Source: Bradyrhizobium sp. Gha | GTDB lineage: Bacteria; Pseudomonadota; Alphaproteobacteria; Rhizobiales; Xanthobacteraceae | NCBI RefSeq assembly: GCF_900113735.1 | Contig: NZ_FOQM01000047.1 | Coordinates: forward strand, 1-59,835 | Direction of reading: 5' to 3' | Length of the DNA stretch: 59,835 nt | In this document: piece by piece, positions 33,830 through 43,945 of the stretch | How positions within the stretch are numbered: position 1 is the stretch's first letter | How the letters are laid out: each line of letters begins with the position of its first letter | Program-made: the position numbers and the translations under genes | Notes under the pieces: model-generated | Seen by the model: only the letters and a program-made list of their open reading frames with translations | Told to the model about the DNA's origin: nothing | The model's database searches: none

Positions 33830-35239
33830 CTAGATCGACGATCGGTAGATATCCTCGTATGACTTGGCCGATTGCCTCCAGCTGAAGGCCTGAGCCATGG
33901 CGGCTCTGCGCATTTGATCGAGGCGGTCCTTCATGCCGAACGTCGAGAAGGCGCGACAAAGACTGCCGAGAAAGCCCGGAGCCGACGCCTGATCGAACAG
34001 GAAGCCGGTCTCGCCATCGACGATCGTCTCGGCAAGACCGCCGGTGCGATGGCCGATCGGCAAAGAGCCGAAGCGCTGAGCATACATCTGGCTCAGTCCG
34101 CAGGGCTCGAAGCGGGACGGCATCAAGGTGAAGTCGCTGCCGGCGAAGATCTTGCGCGCCTCGGCATCGTCGAAGCCGATCTTGACGGCAATGGACTGCG
34201 GGGCTCGCTCCTGCGCCTGCAGCAGGGCTTCCTCGAAGCGGGGTTCGCCCTTGCCCGTGACGACGATCTGGCCGCCGGCGTCGACGATTGCTTGCGCGCT
34301 CTCGATTACGAGATCAATCCCCTTCTGATGGACCAGGCGCGCGACCAAGGCGAACAGCGGACCGCGGGACACGGCAAGACCGAACTGGTCCCGGACATCG
34401 TCGGCATTCATCGCGCGTTCCGCCCAATCGCCGGCCCCGAACGGCTGAAACAGCGACGAGCACGTCCGCGGATCCCAACTCTCGTCGATCCCGTTCAGGA
34501 TGCCGGACAGCTGGTGGCGATCGGCGCGTTGCCGCAACAATCCCTCGAGACCGCACCCGAACTCCGCCGTAGTGATTTCGCGGGCATAGGTCTGGCTGAC
34601 GGTCGTCAGGTGTGAAGCGTAGACGAGGCCGGCCTTGATGAAAGACAGGCGATTGTAGAATTCGACGCCATCGATATTGAAGCTGGTCTCCGGAATGCCC
34701 AGCGGCGCGAGCGAACTCCGGTCGAAAACGCCTTGATAGGCGAGATTGTGGATCGTGAACACCGTCGGAATGTGGTCGTAGTGCCATTCCAAATAGCCCG
34801 GAATGAGCGCGCATTGCCAATCGTTGGCGTGGACCAGATCGGCCCGCCAATCCTTGTCGACCAGGCCTCTGGCGATCTGCGCGGCGGCGTAAGAGAAGGT
34901 CGCAAAACGGACGTTGTTGTCCGACCAATCAGCGCCGCACCCATCGGCATACGGTGTTCCGTCCCGCTCGTACAACTCTCGGCAACGAACGACGTAATAG
35001 CTCAAGCCATCTGCGGTATGCCCAAGACCGACATCGAATGCCGGAAGAGCAGCGAATGGCTGGCATCGACCGATGGTCTTAAGGTCCTTGAGGCCGCGCA
35101 GAACAGCGGGATAGCCAGGAATGACGACGCGTACGTCAGCAAAATTGCGCAAGGCGCGCGGGAGAGCCGCCGATACCGCAGCAAGACCGCCCACTTGAAC
35201 GAAATCTGATACTTCGGGGGTCGCGAACAGAATTCGCAT
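33830..35239 (-). CDS. glgA: glycogen synthase (GT5, ADP-glucose dependent)
   Basis: 469 residues, near the usual 475-485. The N-terminal MRILFATPEVSDFVQVGGLA replaces the common ExxPxxKxGGL with a Val, so the Lys of the ADP-glucose-binding KxGG motif reads VQVGG here, a notable change. Other parts are standard: HANDWQCALIPGYLEWHY, VFTIHNLAYQGVF, ILNGIDESWDP, and the C-terminal FTLMPSRFEPCGLSQMYAQR with GSLPIGHRTGGLAETI. It should elongate alpha-1,4-glucan. The missing Lys may lower ADP-glucose affinity or indicate another donor. It is encoded beside broken glgX and glycosyltransferase genes. Confidence 0.8.
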   Translation of the reverse strand: MRILFATPEVSDFVQVGGLAAVSAALPRALRNFADVRVVIPGYPAVLRGLKDLKTIGRCQPFAALPAFDVGLGHTADGLSYYVVRCRELYERDGTPYADGCGADWSDNNVRFATFSYAAAQIARGLVDKDWRADLVHANDWQCALIPGYLEWHYDHIPTVFTIHNLAYQGVFDRSSLAPLGIPETSFNIDGVEFYNRLSFIKAGLVYASHLTTVSQTYAREITTAEFGCGLEGLLRQRADRHQLSGILNGIDESWDPRTCSSLFQPFGAGDWAERAMNADDVRDQFGLAVSRGPLFALVARLVHQKGIDLVIESAQAIVDAGGQIVVTGKGEPRFEEALLQAQERAPQSIAVKIGFDDAEARKIFAGSDFTLMPSRFEPCGLSQMYAQRFGSLPIGHRTGGLAETIVDGETGFLFDQASAPGFLGSLCRAFSTFGMKDRLDQMRRAAMAQAFSWRQSAKSYEDIYRSSI

Positions 35240-35592
35240 CCGCTACGCCCGCCGGCTGAAGTGGTTTACGCCAACCATCTTTTTGGATTCCAGATGCGCT
35301 TCCCAATGAAGCGCCATCTGTAAATTCCGCGCCGCAGCAATGGTTCCTAAAGGCTAGAATAAGCTACGCTTTTTTCTGTGCTCGGTCCAAAAGTGTACAG
35401 AAGCCTTCCCGGCTGAGAGGCGCGAGTGTCTGTAAGACGGTCCCGCCAGTGAACGCTACCTAGGAACGAATGCACCGACGCAAGCTTCTTCGTCCTCACG
35501 CATTGCTTAAGCGAACGTAAAGCGCGTTGAGATGCCGCAAGGACTCGCCAAAGCATGCCGAACAAGAACATGCAGCGTGAAAGGCGAACGGC
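35240..35592. other. divergent intergenic region glgA / treZ
   Basis: No gene was seen. A GGAAC occurs on each strand but without a GTT at the right distance, so no EcfG promoter is claimed. Confidence 0.4.
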
Positions 35593-37422
35593 TTGTCTCA
35601 AAGGCTAGGAGCAGTCGGGCAGATCCGGCGTCACGGTCCTCAGATCGTGGATCATGGGGTCGCCTTCAATCTCTGGGCGCCGACCGCACGATCGGTCGAA
35701 TTGCTCGAGGCCGACCGACCGCCGCGGCGGATGCCACGTGACAGTGAGGGTTGGTATCAATTGCTGAGCCCTACCGCTCACGCCGGCACACGCTATCAAT
35801 TCAGAATCAATGGAGACCTGGTCGTCCCCGATCCTGCCTCCTTCTTTCAGCCGGACGATGTTGGGGCGCCGAGCGAGGTTATCGACACAGCGACGCTTCG
35901 AGACCCCGTCCTCTATCCAGGGCGTCCCTGGGCGGAGATGGTGATCTATGAGCTGCACGTTGGCGCCTTTAGCCAGGAAGGGACCTACGCCGGTGTTGAG
36001 AGCAGGTTGCCCTACCTGCGTGATCTCGGCATTACGGCCATCGAGCTCATGCCGCTCAACGACGTCCCTGGCCGGCACAATTGGGGCTATGACGGTGTGC
36101 TACTGAACGCACCAAACGCGCGTTATGGCCGGCCGCAGGATCTCAAGCGGCTTTTGCGGGCCGCTCACGCGCTCGACATCATGGTCTATCTGGACGTGGT
36201 CTATAACCATTTTGGACCGCAGCTGAATTATCTTCACAGCTATGCGGAGAGCTTCTTCACGACGCATCATACGACCGGGTGGGGACCTGCGGTTAACCTG
36301 GAGGGACGCGAGGGCGCGTTTGTCCGCGGGTTTCTGATCGAGAATGCGCTGATGTGGCTGCGCGATTACGGCTTCGACGGCCTCCGCTTCGATGCGGTCC
36401 ACGCGCTCAAGGACGATTCGGAGCGACACTTTCTCATCGAACTCGCCGAGACGGTGCGTCACGAATTGCCCGGCCGCCGCGTGCATCTGATGCTGGAGAA
36501 TGAAGCAAACCAGGCCCATCTACTTGAGCGCCAGCAGGGGCAGGCGAGGTACTATGACGCGCAGTGGGGTGATGATTTTCACAACGCGCTGCATGTCCTG
36601 CTTACTGGGGAGGATGAGGGTTACTATCGCGCGTTTGCCGATAAGCCGCTGGAGCATCTCGCACGAGCTTTGACGGAGGGATTTGCGTATCAGGGTGAAG
36701 TCTTTCCACTTCACAACGAACCGCGCGGCGAACCGAGCGCTCACCTTCCGCCCGAAGCCACCATCTTCTTTGCGCAGAATCATGATCAGATCGGCAATCG
36801 AGCCTTAGGGGAGCGCTTGTCGAAACTGGTCAATCCGGAAAAACTTGCTCAGGCGCTCGCCCTCGTTCTACTCAGTCCGCATATTCCCATGTTGTTCATG
36901 GGCGAGGAGGCGGCGGTCGAAACACCCTTCCTGTTCTTCGCGGATTGGTCCGGCGAAGCCGCCGAATTGACGCGCGAGGGACGACGGAAGGAATTTGCGC
37001 AGTTCAAGGCATTTGCGACGCCTGAAATGCGCGCCAAGATTCCGGATCCCTGTGATGAGCAGACTTTTCTCGCATCGAAGCTCGATTGGAAGACCATAGA
37101 TAGCTCTCCGGGCAGCCTCAAGTTCCGGGCTCTGACCGCTCGATTGTTACGGATCCGGCGCGAGAAGATCGTCCCCTTGATTGACAGCGGCTTTGTCTCG
37201 GCCGAGCGAAGGCTGCTTGGAAAGAGCCCGCGCACGGGAGGATTGGACACTCGCTGGAAGACAACAGCCGGAGATACGCTACAAATCGTGGCCAATTTCA
37301 CCGAGCATGAATTGCCGACGCCGAAACTCATCGTCGGCGAGACGTTATGGCGGCTGCTGCCGGCCCATGCACAAATATTCCAGGCGAGCGACATCATCGT
37401 TCGGCTGGGGCGTCAGCTCTGA
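35593..37422 (+). CDS. treZ: malto-oligosyltrehalose trehalohydrolase
   Basis: 609 residues, a normal length, from a TTG start. An N-terminal CBM48-like domain (VAFNLWAPTARSVELLEADR) is followed by the GH13_10 catalytic barrel: MVIYELHVGAFSQEGTYAGV, YLDVVYNHFGPQLNYL, the nucleophile region GFDGLRFDAVHALKDDS, LMLENEANQAHLL and ATIFFAQNHDQIGNRALGE. TreZ releases trehalose from maltooligosyl-trehalose made by TreY from glycogen-derived glucan. No treY is found in the window, so the pathway would need TreY elsewhere. The gene converges with the GH15 remnant. Confidence 0.88.
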   Translation: MSQRLGAVGQIRRHGPQIVDHGVAFNLWAPTARSVELLEADRPPRRMPRDSEGWYQLLSPTAHAGTRYQFRINGDLVVPDPASFFQPDDVGAPSEVIDTATLRDPVLYPGRPWAEMVIYELHVGAFSQEGTYAGVESRLPYLRDLGITAIELMPLNDVPGRHNWGYDGVLLNAPNARYGRPQDLKRLLRAAHALDIMVYLDVVYNHFGPQLNYLHSYAESFFTTHHTTGWGPAVNLEGREGAFVRGFLIENALMWLRDYGFDGLRFDAVHALKDDSERHFLIELAETVRHELPGRRVHLMLENEANQAHLLERQQGQARYYDAQWGDDFHNALHVLLTGEDEGYYRAFADKPLEHLARALTEGFAYQGEVFPLHNEPRGEPSAHLPPEATIFFAQNHDQIGNRALGERLSKLVNPEKLAQALALVLLSPHIPMLFMGEEAAVETPFLFFADWSGEAAELTREGRRKEFAQFKAFATPEMRAKIPDPCDEQTFLASKLDWKTIDSSPGSLKFRALTARLLRIRREKIVPLIDSGFVSAERRLLGKSPRTGGLDTRWKTTAGDTLQIVANFTEHELPTPKLIVGETLWRLLPAHAQIFQASDIIVRLGRQL

Positions 37423-37570
37423 CGCCATGACGTGGCGGCTGATCGGAAAGCTTTCCCCGGCGGTGTTCCACATTGCGCTGGTGAACACCGCCCGCGATCT
37501 GACGCAGAAGCGGTAGTCCCAGTTTCTCGGGCCTCCGATCTACTCCGGCAGCGAGGTAGTAGCATCGCTG

Positions 37571-38282
37571 CTACGATGCCGCACTGGCCACGAACGTAAG
37601 TGCCTTGAGAGTTATCAGGGATCGCTGGACGGCCTCCGAATATGGCCCTGCCGTCTTGCAGCGGCTGGACCAATCGCGCCAGAAATCCTCGGCTTGTTTC
37701 AGAAGGGCAGAGGGTCTTCGGGGTCGGCGGGATCCTGGTAGGAAATCTGATGGGAAAGGACGAAAGCCACGGTCTGGCCGCGCGACCGAGAACGAGCCCA
37801 CGGTCTTCATGGCTTCGCCGCGCATCGGGACTGCGGTCCTGAGCATCAGCATCGAGGCGCCCGCGACCATGCTCACAGCGCCCTCCTCGAGGCGGCTGCC
37901 CCAAGGTATGCTGGTCCCGTAGTCGAAGCGCGCCACAAGTTCGCTGCGCATCTCGACCTCACCCTCCATGCCTTCGACGATTCTGACGACCTTCGACGGA
38001 TCCGCCTTCGGCGGCATGAGGTCGAGGAGGCGGACTCGGCCCTGGTCGGTCGTAAAGGTTGTCTCGAGGATCAAGGTGCCCGGTCGGCAACATCTTTCGC
38101 TGCTCCACCGAGCCTCGGGGCTAACCTTCCAGTATCCGTTGTGCTCATCGCCGAGGAGCTTCGCGAAGCAGCTGTCCGAATCGAAGCGGGAGACGCAGAG
38201 CCAATCGATCGACCCGTCGCGCCCGACCAGACCTGCAGTCTCACAGTCGCCGATCAGAGCGGTAGTCTTCGATTCCAGCCAT
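37571..38282 (-). pseudogene. GH15 glucoamylase-like protein, truncated and frameshifted
   Basis: The ATG at 38282 gives MAGIEDY, then one extra C shifts the frame. In the corrected frame it reads ALIGDCETAGLVGRDGSIDW and LCVSRFDSDSCFAKLLGDEH, the standard start of bacterial GH15 proteins. The same frame continues with LILETTFTTDQGRVRLLDLM and EAVQRSLITLKALTF, then stops at 37571 after about 235 codons. Full-length relatives have about 600, so the whole catalytic (alpha/alpha)6 barrel is missing. The frameshift and truncation show independent decay steps. Confidence 0.8.
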
Positions 38283-38378
38283 GCTGGGCGTCCAACCGGA
38301 AAGTGCTCTCGAGTTCCGGGAGATCCGGCCGCACAGGCTCATACTTTCGGGGGACCTAGTCGCCCGTTAGGACCTTTC

Positions 38379-38404
38379 GGAACCCGCGAACCCCTTCGCC
38401 CGTT
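38379..38404 (+). promoter_or_regulatory. sigma-EcfG promoter of the iron-permease-like gene
   Basis: GGAAC (38379-38383), 17-nt spacer, CGTT (38401-38404): full consensus bases at both boxes, 21 nt upstream of the ATG at 38425. Confidence 0.7.
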
Positions 38405-38424
38405 CTTCCTGTGTCGGAGGTCTC

Positions 38425-38880
38425 ATGAGCGACAGACGGAAGAAAACGGCAGGCGGGGTAGCCCATTTCTTCGGCGAATTTGCCACCCGTACCTCGCAGG
38501 CTGCGGGGCGGGCGTCGACTTTCGTGCTCGCGGCCTTGGTGGTGGTGGTCTGGGCGGTGACCGGTCCGTTGTTCGGCTATTCCGACACATGGCAGCTGGT
38601 GATCAACACCGGCACCACAATCGTCACCTTTCTGATGGTGTTCCTCATACAGAATTCGCAGAACCGCGACAGCGCCGCCATGCAGGTCAAGCTCGACGAA
38701 CTGATCCGAGTCGGGGCGGCGCGAAACTCGCTTGTCGGCAGCGAGCATCTCACCGACGAGGAAATCGAAGAGTTGCGAAAGAAATGCGAATCGCGCGCCA
38801 AGGCGGAAAAGGCGGCAAATGATCATGTGAAGACGACCGGACGACGGGCTCGTCGGGCTGCCGAGCAGGCGGCGAACTGA
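38425..38880 (+). CDS. low-affinity iron permease family membrane protein
   Basis: 151 residues with GGAGG close to the ATG. HFFGEFATRTSQAAGRASTF leads into two membrane helices (VLAALVVVVWAVTGPLFGY and LVINTGTTIVTFLMVFLIQN), followed by the family motif NSQNRDSAAMQVKLDELIRV and a charged tail. The family is named after yeast Fet4 but the bacterial proteins are short and transport has not been shown; several are general-stress-regulated. It has its own consensus EcfG-type promoter. Confidence 0.85.
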   Translation: MSDRRKKTAGGVAHFFGEFATRTSQAAGRASTFVLAALVVVVWAVTGPLFGYSDTWQLVINTGTTIVTFLMVFLIQNSQNRDSAAMQVKLDELIRVGAARNSLVGSEHLTDEEIEELRKKCESRAKAEKAANDHVKTTGRRARRAAEQAAN

Positions 38881-39692
38881 GTGCCACGGTCCCGAAGCCG
38901 CGCAAGCGTCCGGTCGGTGCCCGCAACATCGTACAGGTAGCCAGGATTGGGGGGCGAGCTGAAGCTGCTTGCTGCACGACCGCGTGCTGCACGCCGCTGA
39001 ACCGGGCGATCGGGCTTCGGCCGCGGAGTCCGTGGATTGGGATGGCATGTATGAAATTGAACACTAACCGTCCGTCCGCAGCTGATCGCCTCCCCAGCGA
39101 TTGAAGCCGAGGCATCTAGTTCAATCGTTCCTTGCCAATCATCTGGCTGGCAGAATGATGCTTCTCAGCTAGGTGGCCGCGATTTGCAGTGGTGAGCGTC
39201 CCCGCGGCGCCGGCATCAATGACTAGGCTCCAACCAAAGCTCGCGAAATAGCCTAAGGCTATCGCCCTCGGAGGTTCTCGTCTGGGGCCACTCGGACCCT
39301 TGCTCCCTAGAACTGTCGATGGCTCTGTTTCCTTCAGCAGTAGGGCCCTTGATCGCATCACTAGCTCATCGGATTTTGTGATTTGTCCGCCTTGGTGCGC
39401 GCACGAGCAATTTCGAAGGCTGTCGCGGACATTGGCCCGGTCTTGTATCCAGCCCTGCTCGTCGCACTCCGCAATGGCCCTGGCGTTCTCCAAGACGGAG
39501 ATCGCCTAGCCACTCAGGGTCGGCATCGCGGCTGCCTGCGGAAACATCATCATGAGATCGCTCCTGACCAAGGGCCGATCTTTGCCGGCCTTGCCCGTTC
39601 CAGGTTGCCAACACAGACTATGGCTACTCGATCGAGTTCGCGGAAACAGACCGAGCGGCACATCCAGATTTGGCGACGGGCTACACGTTCAA
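38881..39692. other. about 0.8 kb without a convincing gene
   Basis: A minus-strand frame (LENARAIAECDEQGWIQDRA near 39490-39370) looks weakly protein-like and may be a remnant, but no family was recognised. No RNA gene was seen. Confidence 0.35.
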
Positions 39693-40172
39693 CTAATCCC
39701 AATATGGAATAGGGGGCCGGGCGATCATCAGCCAAAAAATAGCCATCACGGCTGCAAACGCCGGAAATCCAAAGGCAAACCACCAACGGAAGAGCCGGTA
39801 ATACTCGGAAGGCAGCTTGGTGCCGGTCTCAACGGCATTGACGGCGAGATTGCGCATTCGCATTTGCATCCACACCACAGGCAGCCAGAAGGCGCCTGTC
39901 ACGACGTAGAGAGCGATGGATGCCGCAACCCAACCATCGCCAAGGGAGTATCCGCTCGACAATGCGAGCCATGTGCCAGTGATCGGCTGCATGATCACGG
40001 CACTCGCCGTGAACAGGAAGTCGGCCAGCACGACGCTCCGCGCGACCCCTGCGATCTCGCGCGGGTCGCCGCGCAGATGCGCCACCAGCATGAAGAAAGC
40101 AATGCCGGCACCGGTGCCGAGTAGGACCGCAGCACCGATGACGTGCACAGTCTTCACCAGAAAGTAGAACAT
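39693..40172 (-). CDS. DUF2269 family integral membrane protein
   Basis: 159 residues from the ATG at 40172, which overlaps the preceding stop (TGATG). Four membrane segments: YFLVKTVHVIGAAVLLGTGA, a segment around VLADFLFTASAVIMQPITG, VAASIALYVVTGAFWLPVVW and FGFPAFAAVMAIFWLMIA. The N-terminal KxxHVIGAxxLLGTG pattern is typical of DUF2269. Function unknown. It is co-transcribed with and coupled to the SDR-DoxX protein, a pairing also found in other proteobacteria (recalled). Confidence 0.8.
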   Translation of the reverse strand: MFYFLVKTVHVIGAAVLLGTGAGIAFFMLVAHLRGDPREIAGVARSVVLADFLFTASAVIMQPITGTWLALSSGYSLGDGWVAASIALYVVTGAFWLPVVWMQMRMRNLAVNAVETGTKLPSEYYRLFRWWFAFGFPAFAAVMAIFWLMIARPPIPYWD

Positions 40173-41446
40173 CAGCGATCCTCTCGGATCGCCATGGCGA
40201 CCAAATTGAGCATGATCACCGGCCAGATCTTCAGCATGGGCCCGAGTGGATCGGACCACAGCCGCGGCACCAGCGTCGTACCGATCACTGCATATGTGAG
40301 CGAGATGATCAGCGCTGCCCAGAGGCCATAGCGGCTCAGAGGGCGCCAGAGAATGGCAAGGCCAATGACGATATCGGCGAGCGCGCCGCCGGTGACGGTA
40401 ACGGCTGCGACATCTTCCGGGAGCCTGCCTTCCCGAAGCAACGACATACCGGTTTCCCAGCCCGGACCCAGCGAGATGATGCCGGTGCCGATCCAGAACA
40501 GGCCGAAGACGCCGAAGATAAGCGGCTTGAGCGCATAGAGCCGCGCAAACCAGCGTTCCTGCACTGAGGCGGGTTCGCGTGCGAGCGCAAGTTCGACATC
40601 CCTTGGGCCCAGGCCGGTGACTTGGCGCCAGGGCTGGGGATCGCCGGTCGCGCCACGCTGCATCTCGACCCGTGCAGTTGAGTTAACCGGCGTTGCCCAG
40701 CCCAGCATCTGCGCAAGGTCCCCTGCGCGATAGAACGCCGAAGCCGCCCAAGACGGCAGGTGTAGGCGGTAAGCCGGCCTCCAGCGTAGCCAGGAGCGAA
40801 ACAGCGCGACGGCATCGCTGAAGGCCATCCGCTGCGGACCGGCCAAATCAAGCGCTACGCGAGAAGGCGCGCCGGGTTGCAGGAAAAACACGACCGTGTC
40901 GACGACGTCATCCAGATGTACGGGTTGAATAGCTGCCGTGTCTGGCATGGCCGGCAGAACCGGCAGTGACGCCAGCCCCCGCAACAGCGCGCTGCCACCA
41001 TAGGCCGGCCTGCCAACGACGACCGAGGGCCGTAACACGACCCAATCGAGATCCCGCTCCATCAGGGCGGCTTCACCATCCCGTTTGCTGCGAGAAAAAT
41101 CCGTCCTGGCATCCCGATTGCTGCCGATCGCCGAGAACAGGATGACACGGCGGACGCCCGCGCTTTCACAGGCCGCATAAAGCGCCGCGCTGCCAGTGAC
41201 ATGAACGCCTTGCATGTCCTGTCCCTGCAGAGCACCCGCAGCGTTGATCACGGCATCGGCGCCTGCAAGAATCCCCTTCCATTTCGAAGCGTCGGTGGTC
41301 CGAGCCACATCGAGGGTAATGTGGTGCGTATCGGCTGCAACTGCTGGATGACGCGACACGAGTACGCATTCATGCCCTTCAGCCGACAACCTGGCCTGGA
41401 TTGCCGACCCGATCAGTCCCGTGCCTCCGACGAGAAGGATGCGCAT
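40172..41446 (-). CDS. NAD(P)H-binding atypical SDR fused to a DoxX-like membrane domain
   Basis: 424 residues. The N-terminal ILLVGGTGLIGSAIQARLSA is an atypical-SDR nucleotide-binding motif, with AVINAAGALQG, VILFSAIGSNRDARTDFSRS and LRPSVVVGRPAYGG as in SDR-a5-like proteins. From about residue 300 four hydrophobic segments (PLIFGVFGLFWIGTGIISLG; ALADIVIGLAILWRPLSRYG; LWAALIISLTYAVIGTTLVP; MLKIWPVIMLNLVAMAI) form a DoxX-like membrane module. The enzyme is thus anchored to the inner membrane. Coupled to a DUF2269 gene. Substrate unknown. Confidence 0.8.
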   Translation of the reverse strand: MRILLVGGTGLIGSAIQARLSAEGHECVLVSRHPAVAADTHHITLDVARTTDASKWKGILAGADAVINAAGALQGQDMQGVHVTGSAALYAACESAGVRRVILFSAIGSNRDARTDFSRSKRDGEAALMERDLDWVVLRPSVVVGRPAYGGSALLRGLASLPVLPAMPDTAAIQPVHLDDVVDTVVFFLQPGAPSRVALDLAGPQRMAFSDAVALFRSWLRWRPAYRLHLPSWAASAFYRAGDLAQMLGWATPVNSTARVEMQRGATGDPQPWRQVTGLGPRDVELALAREPASVQERWFARLYALKPLIFGVFGLFWIGTGIISLGPGWETGMSLLREGRLPEDVAAVTVTGGALADIVIGLAILWRPLSRYGLWAALIISLTYAVIGTTLVPRLWSDPLGPMLKIWPVIMLNLVAMAIREDR

Positions 41447-42019
41447 AGACTGGTCCTTCGTTCATCTCTGGCTGTCCGAAAACGGCTGGTCCGAGATGCT
41501 CACGAATAAAGCGGCTCTATTTATGATCGTTCCTGGGAGTCGAAATGATGAGGTCGTGCAACAGCGCCTGGTACGTGACTGGCGCCTTGCCTTCGAAAAG
41601 CTCGCCAACAGTGGGCCTGTGTTCCGCCACCGCGGCAATGGTTTACTGCCCATTGAGCCCTTGCGCGAACGTTCTAACCCTCATAGCGGCAGCCACGCGG
41701 TGGCAGGTCCATGGCGCGTACAAGAAGCGGGCCCGGGCTCATCAGCTGGCCATCCCGATAAGCTTCCCGGCTCCGAGGCGGGCCGCCAGCTAGGCGGGTT
41801 GCCAGCCTCGCCAAGCCGAGGAACGTTCACCGCTGCATCAGATTGGTTCGCAGAACCGTCCGCCGGCGCGAAACCACATGCTCGCCATCGGGCGAGCAGG
41901 GTAGCGAAGGCTATATTGAAGGAAGATGATCCGGAGAACGATGTGGCGGGGCTGGCGAAAGAACGAACACAGCCGTTTCGAAGAGACCTTCGTTTCGTCT
42001 CTTACTTCTGGATACTTCT
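41447..42019. other. about 0.57 kb without a convincing gene
   Basis: Between the divergent SDR-DoxX and APC permease genes. Open frames here do not resemble proteins. A GGAAC on each strand is not matched by a GTT at the right distance. Confidence 0.4.
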
Positions 42020-43945
42020 GTGAGCGTACTGGATTTTATTCTCGGCAGACGGTTAGCCAACCGCGAGTTCAACGAGCGGAAAATCGGTGCCTTTGAGGGG
42101 CTGCCAGCGATGGGACTGGATGGGCTCGGCTCGTCCGCATATGGACCCGAGGCCGCGCTCTCCATCCTGATCCCACTAGGAGCAGGTGCGACATCCTACA
42201 TCAGCTGGATCATGGTGCCGATCGTGGCCCTGTTGGCTATTCTTTTTGCTTCATACTGGCAGACCATCCGCGCCTATCCCAGCAATGGAGGCGCATACAT
42301 CGTCGCGAGAGACAATCTGGGGACGAATGCCAGTCTCTTGGCCGCTGCCGCGCTGATGGTGGATTATGTTCTCAACGTCTCGGTCGGGATTGCCGCAGGT
42401 GTCGGCGCCTTGGTATCCGCCGCGCCAGCGCTGCATCCGTATATCCTTCCTCTCTGTTTGGCCATCCTCGCCATAGTTACGTTGGTCAACCTGCGCGGCA
42501 CCTTGGATGCGGGGCGCGTGTTCGCGCTCCCAACCTACCTCTTCGTTATGAGCTTCGGTTTCGTTCTTATTCTAGGTATCTATCGCGCGTTCGCATCCGG
42601 CGGTCATCCACAAGCCGTCGTGCCGCCGCCAGCAATGGAAGGGGCCACGGAGGCGGCCACGCTGTGGTTGCTCTTGCGTGCATTCGCCAGCGGTTGCACT
42701 GCGATGACGGGCGTGGAAGCCGTCTCCAATGGCATGACGGCCTTCCGCGAGCCCGCGGTGAAATACGGGCATCGAACGCTGACAGCCATCGTCGTTATCC
42801 TGGGCGTGCTGTTGCTGGGGATCGCGTTTCTTGCCCGCGCCTATGGGATCGGTGCAATGTCTCAGGAGCACGATGGGTATCGCAGCATCCTGTCCCAGAT
42901 CTCAGCCGCGGTCGTGGGGGAAGGCGTTCTCTATTACACGACGATCGGGTCGCTGCTCTGCGTGCTGGCCTTTTCGGCCAATACCAGCTTCGTGGATTTC
43001 CCTCGCCTGTGCCGCGTTGTCGCCGAAGACGGCTTTCTGCCGAAATCATTCGCCATCGCAGGCCGCCGTCTGGTCTTCGATGTCGGTATCCTGTACCTGG
43101 CCGTGACGTCCGGTGTTCTGTTGATTGCATTCGGCGGGATCACCGACAGGTTGATCCCGCTCTTCGCGATTGGTGCTTTCCTGACGTTCACGATCTCCCA
43201 AGTCGGAATGGTTTGGCACTGGCGAAGGAACATAGCGGCCGGATATTCAAGCAGCGAAAACAAGACCCATCTTGCCTTGAACATGGCGGGAGCGCTCACG
43301 ACCGGCGTGGCTCTGATCGTCATCGTGGCTGCGAAATTTGTGGAAGGGGCCTGGATTACCATTCTGGTTCTTCCGATCGTAATCGTTCTGCTCAAGGGTA
43401 TACGCAGCTATTACGATCAACTTTTCGACGAGCTTCGTGCTGCAGCGCCCGTCGAGCTGAGCACGTTGAGTGCACCGATCGCGATGGTGGCGTTCGAGAG
43501 CTGGACCAAATTGAGCGAAAACGCCCTGACGTTCGCGATGAGCATCTCGCCGAGTGTGATAGCCATCCATCTTATGAAGCTGTCAGGTCCTGATCAGCAA
43601 GAAGAGCGGCGGAGACTGGAGGAGCGCTGGCGGACTCAGCTCGAGGAGCCTTTGAGCCGAGCAGGGATGTCGCCGCCCCGGCTCGTCATTCTGCAATCCC
43701 AGTATCGAAACCTACAGATTCCGATGATCAAGTTGATCAACGAGACCAGAACCCAACATCCGGGCAAGCGTATCGCGGTCTTGATACCAGACGTGGTGAA
43801 GGATCGATGGTACCAGCACCTTCTGCATACGCATCGGGCTGCCCGTCTGCGCTCACGACTGCTCCGAATCGGGGATGACGACCTGACCGTGATCAATGTG
43901 CCGCTCCGCATACGGCACGGAGCGAAACACGATCACCCCGAGTAA
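42020..43945 (+). CDS. APC superfamily amino acid/polyamine-type permease
   Basis: 641 residues from a GTG start. The first conserved motif GLPAMGLDGLGSSAYGPEAA is followed by about twelve membrane helices up to residue 480, and then a soluble C-terminal domain of about 150 residues with PRLVILQSQYRNLQIPMIKL and IAVLIPDVVKDRWYQHLLHT. This layout matches a group of bacterial APC permeases with a C-terminal cytosolic domain, sometimes linked to potassium or amino-acid transport. The substrate cannot be decided. Single gene, no partner. Confidence 0.82.
   Translation: MSVLDFILGRRLANREFNERKIGAFEGLPAMGLDGLGSSAYGPEAALSILIPLGAGATSYISWIMVPIVALLAILFASYWQTIRAYPSNGGAYIVARDNLGTNASLLAAAALMVDYVLNVSVGIAAGVGALVSAAPALHPYILPLCLAILAIVTLVNLRGTLDAGRVFALPTYLFVMSFGFVLILGIYRAFASGGHPQAVVPPPAMEGATEAATLWLLLRAFASGCTAMTGVEAVSNGMTAFREPAVKYGHRTLTAIVVILGVLLLGIAFLARAYGIGAMSQEHDGYRSILSQISAAVVGEGVLYYTTIGSLLCVLAFSANTSFVDFPRLCRVVAEDGFLPKSFAIAGRRLVFDVGILYLAVTSGVLLIAFGGITDRLIPLFAIGAFLTFTISQVGMVWHWRRNIAAGYSSSENKTHLALNMAGALTTGVALIVIVAAKFVEGAWITILVLPIVIVLLKGIRSYYDQLFDELRAAAPVELSTLSAPIAMVAFESWTKLSENALTFAMSISPSVIAIHLMKLSGPDQQEERRRLEERWRTQLEEPLSRAGMSPPRLVILQSQYRNLQIPMIKLINETRTQHPGKRIAVLIPDVVKDRWYQHLLHTHRAARLRSRLLRIGDDDLTVINVPLRIRHGAKHDHPE

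Noticed and set aside
41821..41850. EcfG promoter upstream of the APC permease
   Set aside because: GGAAC and GGTT are about 20 nt apart, too long, and too far from the start.
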